A stretch of DNA of 64,000 nt from SIG589 sp964566175 (GTDB taxonomy: Bacteria; Bacillota; Clostridia; Oscillospirales; Acutalibacteraceae), in assembly GCA_964566175.1 (NCBI GenBank), contig CAZMHU010000001.1:62001-126000 (forward strand), written 5' to 3'. Below, one piece after another: positions 53,717 through 62,664 of the stretch; position 1 is the first letter of the stretch, and every line of letters begins with the position of its first letter. Both the position numbers and the translations under genes were made by a program. Below the pieces are notes generated by a model. That model did not search any database, had not been told where the DNA came from, and saw only the letters and a program-made list of their open reading frames with translations.

Positions 53717-54058
53717 TTAAATTAACTCAATAATAGCCATCTCAGCGGCATCACCGCGACGCGGACCGATTTTTGTAATACGGCAATAACCGCCGTTACG
53801 GTCTGCATACTTCGGAGCGATTTCTGTGTAAAGTTTGTTTACAACCGACTCCTTTGTGATAAACGCCATAGCCTGACGCTTGCTGTTAAGGCTGTTATCC
53901 TTAGCGAGTGTAATATACTTCTCCGCCATTGATCTAACCTCTTTGGCACGAGTAACGGTGGTTTCAATCTTTCCGTTTTCCAAAAGGAAAGTTACCATTG
54001 CACGCAGCATTGCGGTTCTATGATCAGTGGTTCTTCCGAGTTTACGTGTTCCCGGCAT
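53717..54058 (-). CDS. rplQ: 50S ribosomal protein L17
   Basis: 113 residues, full length, starting MPGTRKLGRTTDHRTAMLRA as in the family, with the typical NGKIETTVTRAKEVR segment. L17 lies near the peptide exit of the 50S subunit. Last gene of the spc/alpha operon, 15 bases after rpoA. Confidence 0.98.
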   Translation of the reverse strand: MPGTRKLGRTTDHRTAMLRAMVTFLLENGKIETTVTRAKEVRSMAEKYITLAKDNSLNSKRQAMAFITKESVVNKLYTEIAPKYADRNGGYCRITKIGPRRGDAAEMAIIELI

Positions 54059-54073
54059 TTATACTCACCCCTT

Positions 54074-55024
54074 TTATTCGTCGTCACTCTTAAGGCCGAA
54101 ACCAAAACTGTCAAGTTTAGCTATAACCTCTTCAAGTGATTTACGGCCAAGGTTTCTGACCTTCATCATATCCTCTTCGGATTTGCCGATAAGATCCTCT
54201 ACCGTATTGATTCCTGCACGCTTCAAGCAGTTGAAGCTTCTTACGGAAAGGTCAAGTTCCTCAATAGTCATATCGAGAACCTTTTCCTTGCTTGTATCTC
54301 CCTTTTCGACCATAATCTTGGCATCGCTGAATGTGTCGCCCGAAAGGTCGGTAAACAGATTAAGATGCTCGGTCAAGATTTTGGCAGCCAGAGAAACGGC
54401 ATCGCTGGCGGATATTACACCGTTTGTCCATACATCGAGTGTAAGGCGGTCGTAGTCAATCTGCTGACCGACACGTGTCTTATCAACAGTGTAGTTAACC
54501 TTAACAACAGGTGTAAAGATTGAGTCAACCGGTATAACGCCGATAGCGTCCTGTGCCGAAGCGTTCTTTTCGGACGGAACATAACCGCGTCCCGAATCGA
54601 GAACGATTTCCATATTAAGACGACCACCCTCGCCTACTGTGGCGATGTGAAGATCGGGGTTAAGAATTTCAACCTCAGAATCGGTCTTAATAGAAGCGCC
54701 TGTAACCTCGCACGGGCCTTCAGCCTCAATATATACCGTCTTAGCATCGTTACTGTGCAACTTTGCGGTAAGTTCCTTAATGTTAAGAACGATTTCTGTT
54801 ACGTCCTCCTTAACACCGGGAATTGTCGAAAATTCGTGCAAAACGCCGTCAATCTTGATAGACTTTGCGGCAACGCCGGGAAGGCTTGATAAAAGTACAC
54901 GGCGAAGGCTGTTGCCTATCGTAGTACCGAAGCCGTTCTCAAGCGGTTCAAGCACAAATTTACCGTATGTGCCGTCAGGCAGTAAATCCAGCGATTCAAT
55001 TCTGGGCTTTTCAATCTCTATCAT
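54074..55024 (-). CDS. rpoA: DNA-directed RNA polymerase subunit alpha
   Basis: 316 residues: N-terminal dimerisation domain with GNSLRRVLLSSLPG near 38, and a C-terminal domain (about 245-316) with LDLSVRSFNCLKRAGI and RNLGRKSLEEV, which binds UP elements and activators. It forms the assembly base of RNA polymerase. Confidence 0.98.
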   Translation of the reverse strand: MIEIEKPRIESLDLLPDGTYGKFVLEPLENGFGTTIGNSLRRVLLSSLPGVAAKSIKIDGVLHEFSTIPGVKEDVTEIVLNIKELTAKLHSNDAKTVYIEAEGPCEVTGASIKTDSEVEILNPDLHIATVGEGGRLNMEIVLDSGRGYVPSEKNASAQDAIGVIPVDSIFTPVVKVNYTVDKTRVGQQIDYDRLTLDVWTNGVISASDAVSLAAKILTEHLNLFTDLSGDTFSDAKIMVEKGDTSKEKVLDMTIEELDLSVRSFNCLKRAGINTVEDLIGKSEEDMMKVRNLGRKSLEEVIAKLDSFGFGLKSDDE

Positions 55025-55101
55025 TTAAAAGCTCCATTTCTCCGCACACGTATTATGCACACTGCCGTCTGTGCGGAAACGGCAGAGTTTTCCAATGCTT
55101 A

Positions 55102-55728
55102 TTACTTAGAATAGAACTCGACGATGAGCTGCTCTTCAACGGGAGCCTCAATCTGGTCACGGTTCGGGAGAGCGATAACCTTTGCTTCAAGAGCATCACG
55201 GTTAACATCAATCCACTGGGGCACCGGACGTGCCGAGTTTGCCTCGATAACCGCTTTAAACTTTTCGCTTGAACGAGCCTTTTCACAAACTGAAACTACG
55301 TCGCCTGCCTTCAAAAGGTAGGAAGCGATGTCAACACGGTGACCGTTAACCTCAAAATGTCCGTGACCAACAAGTTGTCTTGCCTCGGCTCTTGAGGAAG
55401 CAAAGCCTACTCTGTATACTACATTGTCAAGACGGCTTTCGAGAATCTTCAAAAGGTTTTCACCTGTGATTCCCTGCTTGCGCTCAGCCATCTCAAAATA
55501 GTGATGGAACTGTCCTTCCTGTACGCCGTAAAATCTTCTTGCTCTCTGCTTTGCACGCAACTGAATGCCATACTCAGAGGACTTTTTACGACCCTGACCG
55601 TGCTGGCCGGGTGCATAAGCTCTGGCATTGAAAGAACATTTTTCGGAATAGCAGCGCTCGCCCTTCAAGAACAACTTCTGTCCTTCACGGCGGCAAAGTC
55701 TGCATACTGCTCCAGTATATCTTGCCAT
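55102..55728 (-). CDS. rpsD: 30S ribosomal protein S4
   Basis: 208 residues, beginning MARYTGAVCRLCRREG with paired cysteines in CRLC and an S4 RNA-binding domain (LESRLDNVVYRVGFASSRAEARQ split around residue 95-120). It nucleates 30S assembly on 16S rRNA. The Cys-containing N-terminus is the zinc-binding-like version (C+). Confidence 0.98.
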   Translation of the reverse strand: MARYTGAVCRLCRREGQKLFLKGERCYSEKCSFNARAYAPGQHGQGRKKSSEYGIQLRAKQRARRFYGVQEGQFHHYFEMAERKQGITGENLLKILESRLDNVVYRVGFASSRAEARQLVGHGHFEVNGHRVDIASYLLKAGDVVSVCEKARSSEKFKAVIEANSARPVPQWIDVNRDALEAKVIALPNRDQIEAPVEEQLIVEFYSK

Positions 55729-55748
55729 TGTATTATACCTCCTTAAAG

Positions 55749-56147
55749 TTATACGCGTCTTCTCTTCGGAGGACGGCAGCCGTTGTGCGGAATCGGGGTA
55801 ACGTCTTTAATCATACTAACCTCAAGTCCTGCTGACTGCAACGCTCTAATAGCAGCCTCACGTCCTGCGCCGGGACCCTTAACATATACTTCAACGGTTT
55901 TAAGACCGTGCTCCATAGCAGCCTTTGCAGCTGTTTCGGCAGCGCTCTGTGCTGCGAACGGAGTGGATTTTCTTGAACCGCGGAAACCTAACTCACCGGC
56001 AGATGCCCATGAAAGAGCAGCACCCTGTGTATCGGTTATTGTAACAATAGTATTGTTGAAGGTTGACTGGATATGGGCAGCTCCGCGTTCGATGTTTTTC
56101 TTTTCGCGACGCTTGCGGGTTGCTGTTGTTTTACCCTTAGTAGCCAT
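55749..56147 (-). CDS. rpsK: 30S ribosomal protein S11
   Basis: 132 residues, with the conserved HIQSTFNNTIVTITD near 26 and the C-terminal PIPHNGCRPPKRRRV. S11 forms part of the platform of the 30S subunit. In operon between rpsM and rpsD. Confidence 0.98.
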   Translation of the reverse strand: MATKGKTTATRKRREKKNIERGAAHIQSTFNNTIVTITDTQGAALSWASAGELGFRGSRKSTPFAAQSAAETAAKAAMEHGLKTVEVYVKGPGAGREAAIRALQSAGLEVSMIKDVTPIPHNGCRPPKRRRV

Positions 56148-56163
56148 TTATAATTCCTCCCGC

Positions 56164-56532
56164 CTACTTCTTCTTGTTTGCTATCGTCTTCTTGGGACCC
56201 TTGCGTGTGCGAGCGTTTGTTTTGGAACGCTGACCGCGAACGGGCAGACCCTTGCGGTGGCGAGTGCCACGATAGCTACCGATTTCTATAAGTCTCTTAA
56301 TATCAAATGCTACTGCACGACGACGGTCACCCTCAACCTGAAGGTTGTGGTCGATGTATTCACGCAACTTTGATATTTCGTCCTCTGTCAGATCTTTAGC
56401 ACGGGTATCAGGATTGATGCCTGTGTCTGCGAGGACCTTCTTTGATGTTGTAAGACCAATACCGTAAATATAAGTGAGCGCTATTTCAACTCGCTTTTCG
56501 TTAGGCAGGTCTACACCGGCAATACGCGCCAT
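56164..56532 (-). CDS. rpsM: 30S ribosomal protein S13
   Basis: 122 residues, beginning MARIAGVDLPNEKRVEIALT and with the RGTRHRKGLPVRGQRSKTNA segment. S13 contacts the P-site tRNA and the 50S bridge. Confidence 0.98.
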   Translation of the reverse strand: MARIAGVDLPNEKRVEIALTYIYGIGLTTSKKVLADTGINPDTRAKDLTEDEISKLREYIDHNLQVEGDRRRAVAFDIKRLIEIGSYRGTRHRKGLPVRGQRSKTNARTRKGPKKTIANKKK

Positions 56533-56566
56533 TTATCAATGCACCTCCACTTGAATTTAGCGCAGG

Positions 56567-56680
56567 TTAACCCTGGCGCTGTTTGTGCTTGGGATTCTCA
56601 CAGATAACCATGATTTTACCCTTGCGCTTAATAACTTTGCACTTTTCGCACATCTTTTTAACAGAAGGTCTGACTTTCAT
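56567..56680 (-). CDS. rpmJ: 50S ribosomal protein L36
   Basis: 37 residues starting MKVRPSVKKMCEKCKVIKRK and ending KHKQRQG. The zinc ligands (CxxC ... C ... H: MCEKC, VICENPKH) are kept, so this is the C+ zinc form. It starts after AAGGAGG and lies between infA and rpsM in the standard order. Confidence 0.95.
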   Translation of the reverse strand: MKVRPSVKKMCEKCKVIKRKGKIMVICENPKHKQRQG

Positions 56681-56708
56681 TTGGATTTTACCTCCTTAAT
56701 AATCTCGA

Positions 56709-56927
56709 CTACTTCGAACGCCATGTTATGCGTCCGCGAGTCAAATCGTACGGCGACATTTCAACCGTTACCTTGTCACCGGGGAGTATGCGTATAAAAT
56801 TCATACGCAGTTTTCCCGAAATGTGAGCAAGAATTGTATGTCCACCTTGGATTTCTACCTTGAACATTGCATTTGGCATTGCTTCAACAACGGTGCCTTC
56901 AAGCTCAATCATATCTTCTTTTGACAT
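56709..56927 (-). CDS. infA: Translation initiation factor IF-1
   Basis: 72 residues, full length, an OB-fold protein with MIELEGTVVEAMPNAMFKVE and ILPGDKVTVEMSPYDLTRGR. It occupies the A site of the 30S subunit during initiation. The start follows GGGAGG and lies inside the end of the KOW gene (19-base overlap), implying coupled translation. Confidence 0.97.
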   Translation of the reverse strand: MSKEDMIELEGTVVEAMPNAMFKVEIQGGHTILAHISGKLRMNFIRILPGDKVTVEMSPYDLTRGRITWRSK

Positions 56928-57181
56928 ATGAGTTCCTCCCGGAAAATATCCTTTGCGCCGAGTTTTGCCAGCGCCTTTCTGAGAGCCCTGTTCGAAACAA
57001 GAACATCGCTCTCAAGCTCATAATTAGTGAACGCGATATGTTTTTCGGATTTACACTTAGGTCGTTCCAGCGGGCGTTCTTTACCGTCGCAGAGCAGCAT
57101 ACCCCGCTCGGTTTCGCCCACAATCGCCATAAGTTTACCCTTATCGCGTCCGGCTTTTGAATATACCACACGAATCATCAT
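56909..57181 (-). CDS. KOW-domain RNA-binding protein (L14e-like)
   Basis: 90 residues; the KOW motif lies at the start (RVVYSKAGRDKGKLMAIVGE). Proteins of this type are found between map and infA in many Clostridia and are annotated as KOW-domain RNA-binding or L14e-like; their role is not established. The start is ATG 57181 or the next codon (57178); the ribosome-binding site (GGGTG) is weak. It overlaps infA by 19 bases. Confidence 0.85.
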   Translation of the reverse strand: MMIRVVYSKAGRDKGKLMAIVGETERGMLLCDGKERPLERPKCKSEKHIAFTNYELESDVLVSNRALRKALAKLGAKDIFREELICQKKI

Positions 57182-57190
57182 ATTAACACC

Positions 57191-57943
57191 CTACGGAGCA
57201 ACCGTCATAATTTTGGCGCCGTCCTCGGTTATGACAACCGTGTGTTCAAAGTGAGCAGACAACGAACCGTCTGCCGTTACGGTAGTCCATCCGTCCGGAA
57301 GAACTTTAACACGGTAGTCACCCGCATTAACCATAGGCTCAATAGCCAGTGTCATACCGGGCATAAGACGAAAACCGTGACCCGCTTTTCCGAAATTCGG
57401 AACTTCGGGTTCTTCGTGAAGATGTGTACCGATACCGTGTCCGACAAACTGACGGACAACAGACATTCCGTTTGCCTCGACATACGACTGAACAGCGTTT
57501 GAAATATCACCAATTCTGCCGCCTGAACGTGCCGCCCTAATGCCTGCGTACAGGCTTTCACGCGTTACATCCATCAGCCGCTTTGCTTCGGGCGAAACAT
57601 CTCCCACCGCAAATGTGGCGGCATTATCACCGTGATACCCTTCAAACATCGCACCCAAATCGACGCTAACTATATCGCCATTTTTGAGAACGCGCTTTTC
57701 GGAAGGTATGCCGTGAATTACTTCGTTGTTGATTGATATGCATGCTGTGGCCGGATAGCCTTGATAGTTTTTGAAGTTCGGAACAGCGCCCTTGCTTCTA
57801 ATATACTTCTCGGCCAAACGGTCGAGCTCGGCGGTTGTGACGCCGGGCTCCACAGCCTTGGCAACTGTTTGCAGTGCTCCTGCCGAAATTATGCAAGCCT
57901 CTTTCATGATGGCAAGCTCACGACTTGTTTTGAGCACTATCAT
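57191..57943 (-). CDS. map: Methionine aminopeptidase, type I
   Basis: 250 residues. Metal ligands are visible in VSVDLGAMFEGYHGDNAATF (two Asp), GHGIGTHLHEEPEVPN (His), TLAIEPMV (Glu) and a final Glu in SAHFEHTVV. It removes the initiator methionine from new proteins. It follows adk by two bases, as in many Firmicutes. Confidence 0.97.
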   Translation of the reverse strand: MIVLKTSRELAIMKEACIISAGALQTVAKAVEPGVTTAELDRLAEKYIRSKGAVPNFKNYQGYPATACISINNEVIHGIPSEKRVLKNGDIVSVDLGAMFEGYHGDNAATFAVGDVSPEAKRLMDVTRESLYAGIRAARSGGRIGDISNAVQSYVEANGMSVVRQFVGHGIGTHLHEEPEVPNFGKAGHGFRLMPGMTLAIEPMVNAGDYRVKVLPDGWTTVTADGSLSAHFEHTVVITEDGAKIMTVAP

Positions 57944-57945
57944 AA

Positions 57946-58578
57946 TTATATCTCCAATGCAGTAAAGACTGCTGCTGTCGTATCTGCGACCTCTTCACAG
58001 CCCTCAACAGAGCGGAGTTTGCCTTTAGCGGCATAAAACTCCTTGAGCGGTTCGGTCTGTTCGTGATAAACGCGAAGTCTGTCAAGAACAGTTTCGGGCG
58101 CATCGTCCTTTCTCTGAACAAGTTCAGAGCCGCAACCGTCGCAAATGCCCTCTGCTTTGGTTTTCTTATATTCGACGTGGTAGGTATTACCGCAATCAAT
58201 GCAGACACGGCGACCAGACATACGAGCAACGATTTTTTCGTCCGGAACGTCGATTGAAAGCACAACGTCCATATCAATGCCCATATCGTCAAGTGCCTCA
58301 GCCTGAGGAATTGTGCGGGGGAAGCCGTCAAGGATGAAACCGTTATTGCAGTCATCCGAAACAAGGCGTTCCTTTATGATACCGATAACGACTTCGTCCG
58401 GTACCAAGTTACCTGCGTCAACATAAGCCTTTGCCTTTTTACCCATCTCTGTTCCGTTTTTCATCGACTCACGAATTATATTTCCGGTCGAGATTACGGG
58501 AATGGATAATTTTTCGCTTATTTTTTCTGCCTGAGTGCCTTTTCCGGCACCGGGCGCACCCAAAAGGATAAGCTTCAT
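57946..58578 (-). CDS. adk: Adenylate kinase (zinc-LID form)
   Basis: 210 residues. The P-loop GAPGAGKGTQAEK is at 7-19, the NMP-binding region follows, and the LID contains CIDCGNTYH and CDGCGSEL, four cysteines that bind zinc as in Gram-positive adenylate kinases. It catalyses ATP + AMP to 2 ADP. Confidence 0.98.
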   Translation of the reverse strand: MKLILLGAPGAGKGTQAEKISEKLSIPVISTGNIIRESMKNGTEMGKKAKAYVDAGNLVPDEVVIGIIKERLVSDDCNNGFILDGFPRTIPQAEALDDMGIDMDVVLSIDVPDEKIVARMSGRRVCIDCGNTYHVEYKKTKAEGICDGCGSELVQRKDDAPETVLDRLRVYHEQTEPLKEFYAAKGKLRSVEGCEEVADTTAAVFTALEI

Positions 58579-58589
58579 ACTTTTACTCC

Positions 58590-59870
58590 TTAATCAAGGA
58601 ATCCCTTGTAGTGTCTCATCATCATCTGTGACTCGAGATTCTGAACAGTTTCAAGAGCAACACCAACGAGAATGAGGATGGAAGTTCCTCCGAGCGACAC
58701 AGATATTCCGCCGACCGAACCGATAATTATCGGCAGGATGGCAATTACACCGAGGAATATTGCACCGAGCAGTGTAATTCTGGAAAGAATTTTCGAGATA
58801 AAATCAGATGTCGGCTTGCCCGGACGAATGCCGGGGATAGCACCACTGTTCTTGCGCAGGTTGTTTGCCATTTCAACCGGATTGTACTGAATTGTTACAT
58901 AGAAATATGCAAAGGCAATTATCAGTACGAGGTAGATGACGGCATAGAATACGCCGCGTACACTAAACAGTGTAAGGAATTTGTACATTGTTGAATCTGT
59001 GTTCTTCATAAACGACAGAATCATTGTAGGCAACATCAATATTGAACTTGCAAAGATGATAGGCATAACACCCGACATATTAACCTTAATCGGAATGTGG
59101 GTATTCTGTCCGCCGTACATTTTACGACCGACAACGCGCTTTGCGTACTGTACGGGTATTCTTCTCTCGGCATCGGTCATCCAAACGACAAATCCGATAA
59201 CGGCGAGGAAGGCAACCAATATGCCGAGAACAGCAACATAGCGTCCCATCTTAACATAAGCCAACAAAGTATTTGCCGCTTCCGGTGCACGGGAAATAAT
59301 ACCGGCAAACAACAGCATTGAAATACCGTTGCCGACGCCCTTTGCGTCAATCTGTTCACCGAGCCACATAACAAGTGCGCTACCGGCTGTGAAACAGAGG
59401 ACAATTACCGGAGCCGCAAACCAGAGCCATCCGCCAGAAACGCCAATAAAGCCGCTTCTCTCAAGATAGATGTAGTATGCGGTACCCTGTATAAGTCCGA
59501 GAATTATTGTAACATAACGGGTGATTTGTGCAAGTTTTTTGCTACCCTCTTCACCCTCTTTTGACAGCCTTTCCAAATACGGAATGGCAACCGTCAAAAG
59601 TTGTACGATAATTGAAGAGTTAATGTACGGCTGTACGCCCATGGCAAATATCGCGCCGTACTCAAGTCCGCCGCCCGTAAGAACCGAAAGATAACTGAAG
59701 AACTCATTTGCTATTCCATCGGTGCTGACCGAAGAACGAAGAGCCTCATATTCGATAAACGGAACAGGGATAACTGAACCAATGCGGAATACAATAATTA
59801 TAAACAGTGTGAATAATATTTTCTTTCGAATATCAACAACACGCCATGCGTTTTTAATTGTTTCCAGCAT
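58590..59870 (-). CDS. secY: Protein translocase subunit SecY
   Basis: 426 residues with ten membrane helices; conserved segments include the plug-side GGGLEYGAIFAMGVQPYINS near 68-88 and the cytoplasmic loop ERRIPVQYAKRVVGRKMYGG near 235-255. It is the pore of the Sec translocon through which the secreted giants of this window pass. Confidence 0.98.
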   Translation of the reverse strand: MLETIKNAWRVVDIRKKILFTLFIIIVFRIGSVIPVPFIEYEALRSSVSTDGIANEFFSYLSVLTGGGLEYGAIFAMGVQPYINSSIIVQLLTVAIPYLERLSKEGEEGSKKLAQITRYVTIILGLIQGTAYYIYLERSGFIGVSGGWLWFAAPVIVLCFTAGSALVMWLGEQIDAKGVGNGISMLLFAGIISRAPEAANTLLAYVKMGRYVAVLGILVAFLAVIGFVVWMTDAERRIPVQYAKRVVGRKMYGGQNTHIPIKVNMSGVMPIIFASSILMLPTMILSFMKNTDSTMYKFLTLFSVRGVFYAVIYLVLIIAFAYFYVTIQYNPVEMANNLRKNSGAIPGIRPGKPTSDFISKILSRITLLGAIFLGVIAILPIIIGSVGGISVSLGGTSILILVGVALETVQNLESQMMMRHYKGFLD

Positions 59871-59871
59871 A

Positions 59872-60321
59872 TTACTTCACCTCAACAGTTCCACCGACAG
59901 CTTCAATCTTCTGCTTTGCTGTTTCGGAGAAGTTAAATCCTTTAACGGTAAGTTTCTTTGTAAGATTTCCGTTTCCGAGAACCTTAACAGCCTTGTTAGC
60001 ATCTTTTACAATGCCCTTGTTTGCCAAGGCAGCGGTATCTACGACAGCTCCGTCGTCGAACACCTCTAAAGCTGCAACATTGATAATTGCATATTCCTCA
60101 GCAAAAATATTGTTAAAGCCACGCTTCGGTACTCGTCTCTGAAGGGGCATCTGACCGCCTTCAAATCCGGGTCTCATACCGCGACCGGCACGAGCCTTTT
60201 GACCCTTGTGACCCTTACCGGCTGTTTTACCGTTGCCGGAACCATGACCTCTACCTATGCGCTTTGCGTCCTGTGTGGAGCCGAGTGCCGGATGCAGTTC
60301 ATGTAGTTTCATTGTTCGCAC
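59872..60321 (-). CDS. rplO: 50S ribosomal protein L15
   Basis: 149 residues, with the glycine-rich N-terminus KRIGRGHGSGNGKTAGKGHK and the FEGGQMPLQRRVPKRGF segment. The stop is one base from the secY start. Confidence 0.98.
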   Translation of the reverse strand: MRTMKLHELHPALGSTQDAKRIGRGHGSGNGKTAGKGHKGQKARAGRGMRPGFEGGQMPLQRRVPKRGFNNIFAEEYAIINVAALEVFDDGAVVDTAALANKGIVKDANKAVKVLGNGNLTKKLTVKGFNFSETAKQKIEAVGGTVEVK

Positions 60322-60359
60322 CTCCTTGCATAGTTGCGGTTAAATCTTTAAGTTCTGCC

Positions 60360-60563
60360 TTAAGCTTCTGTTACCTCTACGAGATGGGAAATCTTCTTGA
60401 TTTTACCCTTGGTCTGGTCGTTAGCCGGCTGTACTGTTGTATCGCCGATTTTGCGAAGACCCAAAGCTTCTGCAGTAGCAATCTGATCCTTCTTGGAACC
60501 GATTAAACTCTTTACCAATTTGATATTAAGGCTGTTAGCAGCCTTCTTTGCCTTTGTAGCCAT
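60360..60563 (-). CDS. rpmD: 50S ribosomal protein L30
   Basis: 67 residues, with the conserved LNIKLVKSLIGSKKDQIATA and ALGLRKIGDTTVQPAND core. A short N-terminal basic extension precedes it. Confidence 0.96.
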   Translation of the reverse strand: MATKAKKAANSLNIKLVKSLIGSKKDQIATAEALGLRKIGDTTVQPANDQTKGKIKKISHLVEVTEA

Positions 60564-60578
60564 AGTGCTGCTACCTCC

Positions 60579-61082
60579 TTAACCTAAAATTTCCTTAACC
60601 GACTTATTGCGTATCGCTGCAACCTTTTCGGCACTGCGCAACTTGGTCAAACCATCCATAGTTGCACGTACAACGTTGCAAGGATTATTGGAACGCAGAG
60701 CCTTTGTACGGATATCCTTAATTCCGACTATTTCAACAACAGAACGGACAGGACCGCCGGCAATAACTCCGGTACCGGGTGCAGCAGGCTTAAGCAATAC
60801 TTTGCCTGCGCCGAATTCGCCGATTATTTCATGCGGAATAGTTGTGCCCTTAAGCGGAATCTTAACAAGATTCTTCTTAGCATCTTCAATTCCCTTACGG
60901 ATAGCGTCCGGAACTTCGCCGGCTTTACCCATACCGAAACCTACAATGCCGTTGCCGTCACCAACAACCACGAGAGCCGAGAACTTCATTACACGGCCGC
61001 CCTTAACGGTCTTGGATACACGATTTATGGCAACAACGTGCTCCTGTAAATCTAAAGTAGTTGCGTCAATGTTAGTAGCCAA
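60579..61082 (-). CDS. rpsE: 30S ribosomal protein S5
   Basis: 167 residues, S5 N-terminal RNA-binding domain with RVSKTVKGGRVMKFSALVVV and VGFGMGKAGEVPDAIRKG; C-terminal domain with GGPVRSVVEIVGI. It takes part in decoding fidelity. Confidence 0.98.
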   Translation of the reverse strand: MATNIDATTLDLQEHVVAINRVSKTVKGGRVMKFSALVVVGDGNGIVGFGMGKAGEVPDAIRKGIEDAKKNLVKIPLKGTTIPHEIIGEFGAGKVLLKPAAPGTGVIAGGPVRSVVEIVGIKDIRTKALRSNNPCNVVRATMDGLTKLRSAEKVAAIRNKSVKEILG

Positions 61083-61099
61083 AAGTATTCTCCTCCTTC

Positions 61100-61459
61100 T
61101 TAGAACTTGAGGCCGCCCTCACGGGCACCTTCGGCAAGCTCCTGTACGCGTCCGTGATAGATGTATCCGCCGCGGTCAAAAACAACCTCTTCGATACCCT
61201 TCTCGGCTGCGCGCTTAGCAATTAACTGTCCAACCTTGCGGGCGCCTGCCTTGTTGCTGCCGCTCTCGCCGAAATCCTTCTCGGCGGAGTTAGCTGCTGC
61301 AAGAGTAACACCCTTTACATCGTCGATAAGCTGGGCGTAAATGTTGCTGTTGGAGCGGAATACATTCAGGCGGGGGCACTCGGCCGTGCCGCTTATCTTA
61401 CCGCGCACGCGTACGTGGCGCTTAAGACGAGCCTTATTGCTGTCAGACTTTGATACCAT
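61100..61459 (-). CDS. rplR: 50S ribosomal protein L18
   Basis: 119 residues, with the VRGKISGTAECPRLNVFRSN core and the C-terminal FDRGGYIYHGRVQELAEGAR segment. It binds 5S rRNA. Confidence 0.98.
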   Translation of the reverse strand: MVSKSDSNKARLKRHVRVRGKISGTAECPRLNVFRSNSNIYAQLIDDVKGVTLAAANSAEKDFGESGSNKAGARKVGQLIAKRAAEKGIEEVVFDRGGYIYHGRVQELAEGAREGGLKF

Positions 61460-61477
61460 GTCTTATACACTCCTTCT

Positions 61478-62026
61478 TTATTTCTTTCCACCCTTGCCGG
61501 CTTTACCCTCTTTACGACGGATATGCTCGCCGGCGTACTTAACGCCTTTGCCCTTATACGGCTCAGGCGGACGCTTCTCGCGAACCTCTGCGGCAAACTG
61601 ACCGACCTTCTGTTTATCCGGACCGGAAACAATAACCAAGTTCGGATTCGGTACTTCAACTGTAATACCGTCAATCTCAGGCATAATAACCTGATGTGAG
61701 AATCCGAGGCTCAAAACAAGGTCTTTGCCCTGCTTTGCGGCACGGTAACCAACACCGTTAACCTCGAGTTCCTTTTTATAGCCTTCAGTAACACCTGTAA
61801 CCATATTGGCAATAAGTGTTCTGGTGAGACCGTGTAATGACCGGTGCTCGGCTTCATCGGACGGGCGTGTTACGATAATTTCGTTGCCTTCCTGGGCGAT
61901 TGTGATTGCGGGAGCAAATTCGTTTTCGAGAGTGCCCTTGGGACCCTTAACGCTAACCTTGTTGCCGTCAATCTTAACCTCAACGCCGGCAGGAATCTCT
62001 ATCGGCTTCTTACCAATTCTTGACAT
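61478..62026 (-). CDS. rplF: 50S ribosomal protein L6
   Basis: 182 residues, starting MSRIGKKPIEIPAGVEV and with the signature PEPYKGKGVKYAGEHIRRKE at the C-terminus. It lies at the base of the factor-binding stalk. Confidence 0.98.
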   Translation of the reverse strand: MSRIGKKPIEIPAGVEVKIDGNKVSVKGPKGTLENEFAPAITIAQEGNEIIVTRPSDEAEHRSLHGLTRTLIANMVTGVTEGYKKELEVNGVGYRAAKQGKDLVLSLGFSHQVIMPEIDGITVEVPNPNLVIVSGPDKQKVGQFAAEVREKRPPEPYKGKGVKYAGEHIRRKEGKAGKGGKK

Positions 62027-62040
62027 TCCTCAGCACCTCC

Positions 62041-62439
62041 TTACCAGATGAAAGCGAGAACTTCGCCGCCAACATTGGCTTTGCGAGCCTGCTTATCTGT
62101 CATTATTCCCTTAGAGGTGGAAAGGATTGCTATGCCAAGGCCTTTCATAACCTTAGGCATATCCTCTACATTTGTGTAAATACGCAGACCGGGCTTGGAT
62201 ACTCTGCGGAGTCCTGTCAGTACCTGCGATTTATTCGGGCCGTACTTTAATGTTACGTGAATAACGCCCTGCTTTCCGTCTTCTATAACCTGAAAGCCGT
62301 TAATATATCCCTCATCAAGCAAAATCTGTGCGATTGCCTTCTTAACGTTTGACGCAGGGATATCTACCGATTCGTGTTTTGCTGCATTGGCATTACGAAT
62401 TCTTGTAAGCATATCAGCTATTGTATCGGTAATTTGCAT
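62041..62439 (-). CDS. rpsH: 30S ribosomal protein S8
   Basis: 132 residues, starting MQITDTIADMLTRIRNANAA and ending with GIMTDKQARKANVGGEVLAF. S8 is a central-domain assembly protein; it binds its own spc operon mRNA in E. coli. Confidence 0.98.
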   Translation of the reverse strand: MQITDTIADMLTRIRNANAAKHESVDIPASNVKKAIAQILLDEGYINGFQVIEDGKQGVIHVTLKYGPNKSQVLTGLRRVSKPGLRIYTNVEDMPKVMKGLGIAILSTSKGIMTDKQARKANVGGEVLAFIW

Positions 62440-62466
62440 GCTGTCAACCTCCTTTGCGTATGCTGT

Positions 62467-62652
62467 TTACCAGCTTGCCTTCTTCACACCGGGGATTTCA
62501 CCCTTATAGGCTAACTCCCTGAAGCAGATACGGCAGATGCCGTATTTGCGAAGATAAGCATGCGGGCGGCCGCAGATTTTACACCTGCTGTATTCTCTTG
62601 TGGAAAATTTAGCGGGACGAGCCTGCTTAACTTTCATAGACTTCTTAGCCAT
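62467..62652 (-). CDS. rpsN: 30S ribosomal protein S14, zinc (type Z)
   Basis: 61 residues, the short form. Zinc ligands are in CKICGRPHAYLRKYGICRIC. The C-terminus is IPGVKKASW as in other type Z copies. Confidence 0.98.
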   Translation of the reverse strand: MAKKSMKVKQARPAKFSTREYSRCKICGRPHAYLRKYGICRICFRELAYKGEIPGVKKASW

Positions 62653-62664
62653 AATTCCTTCTCC

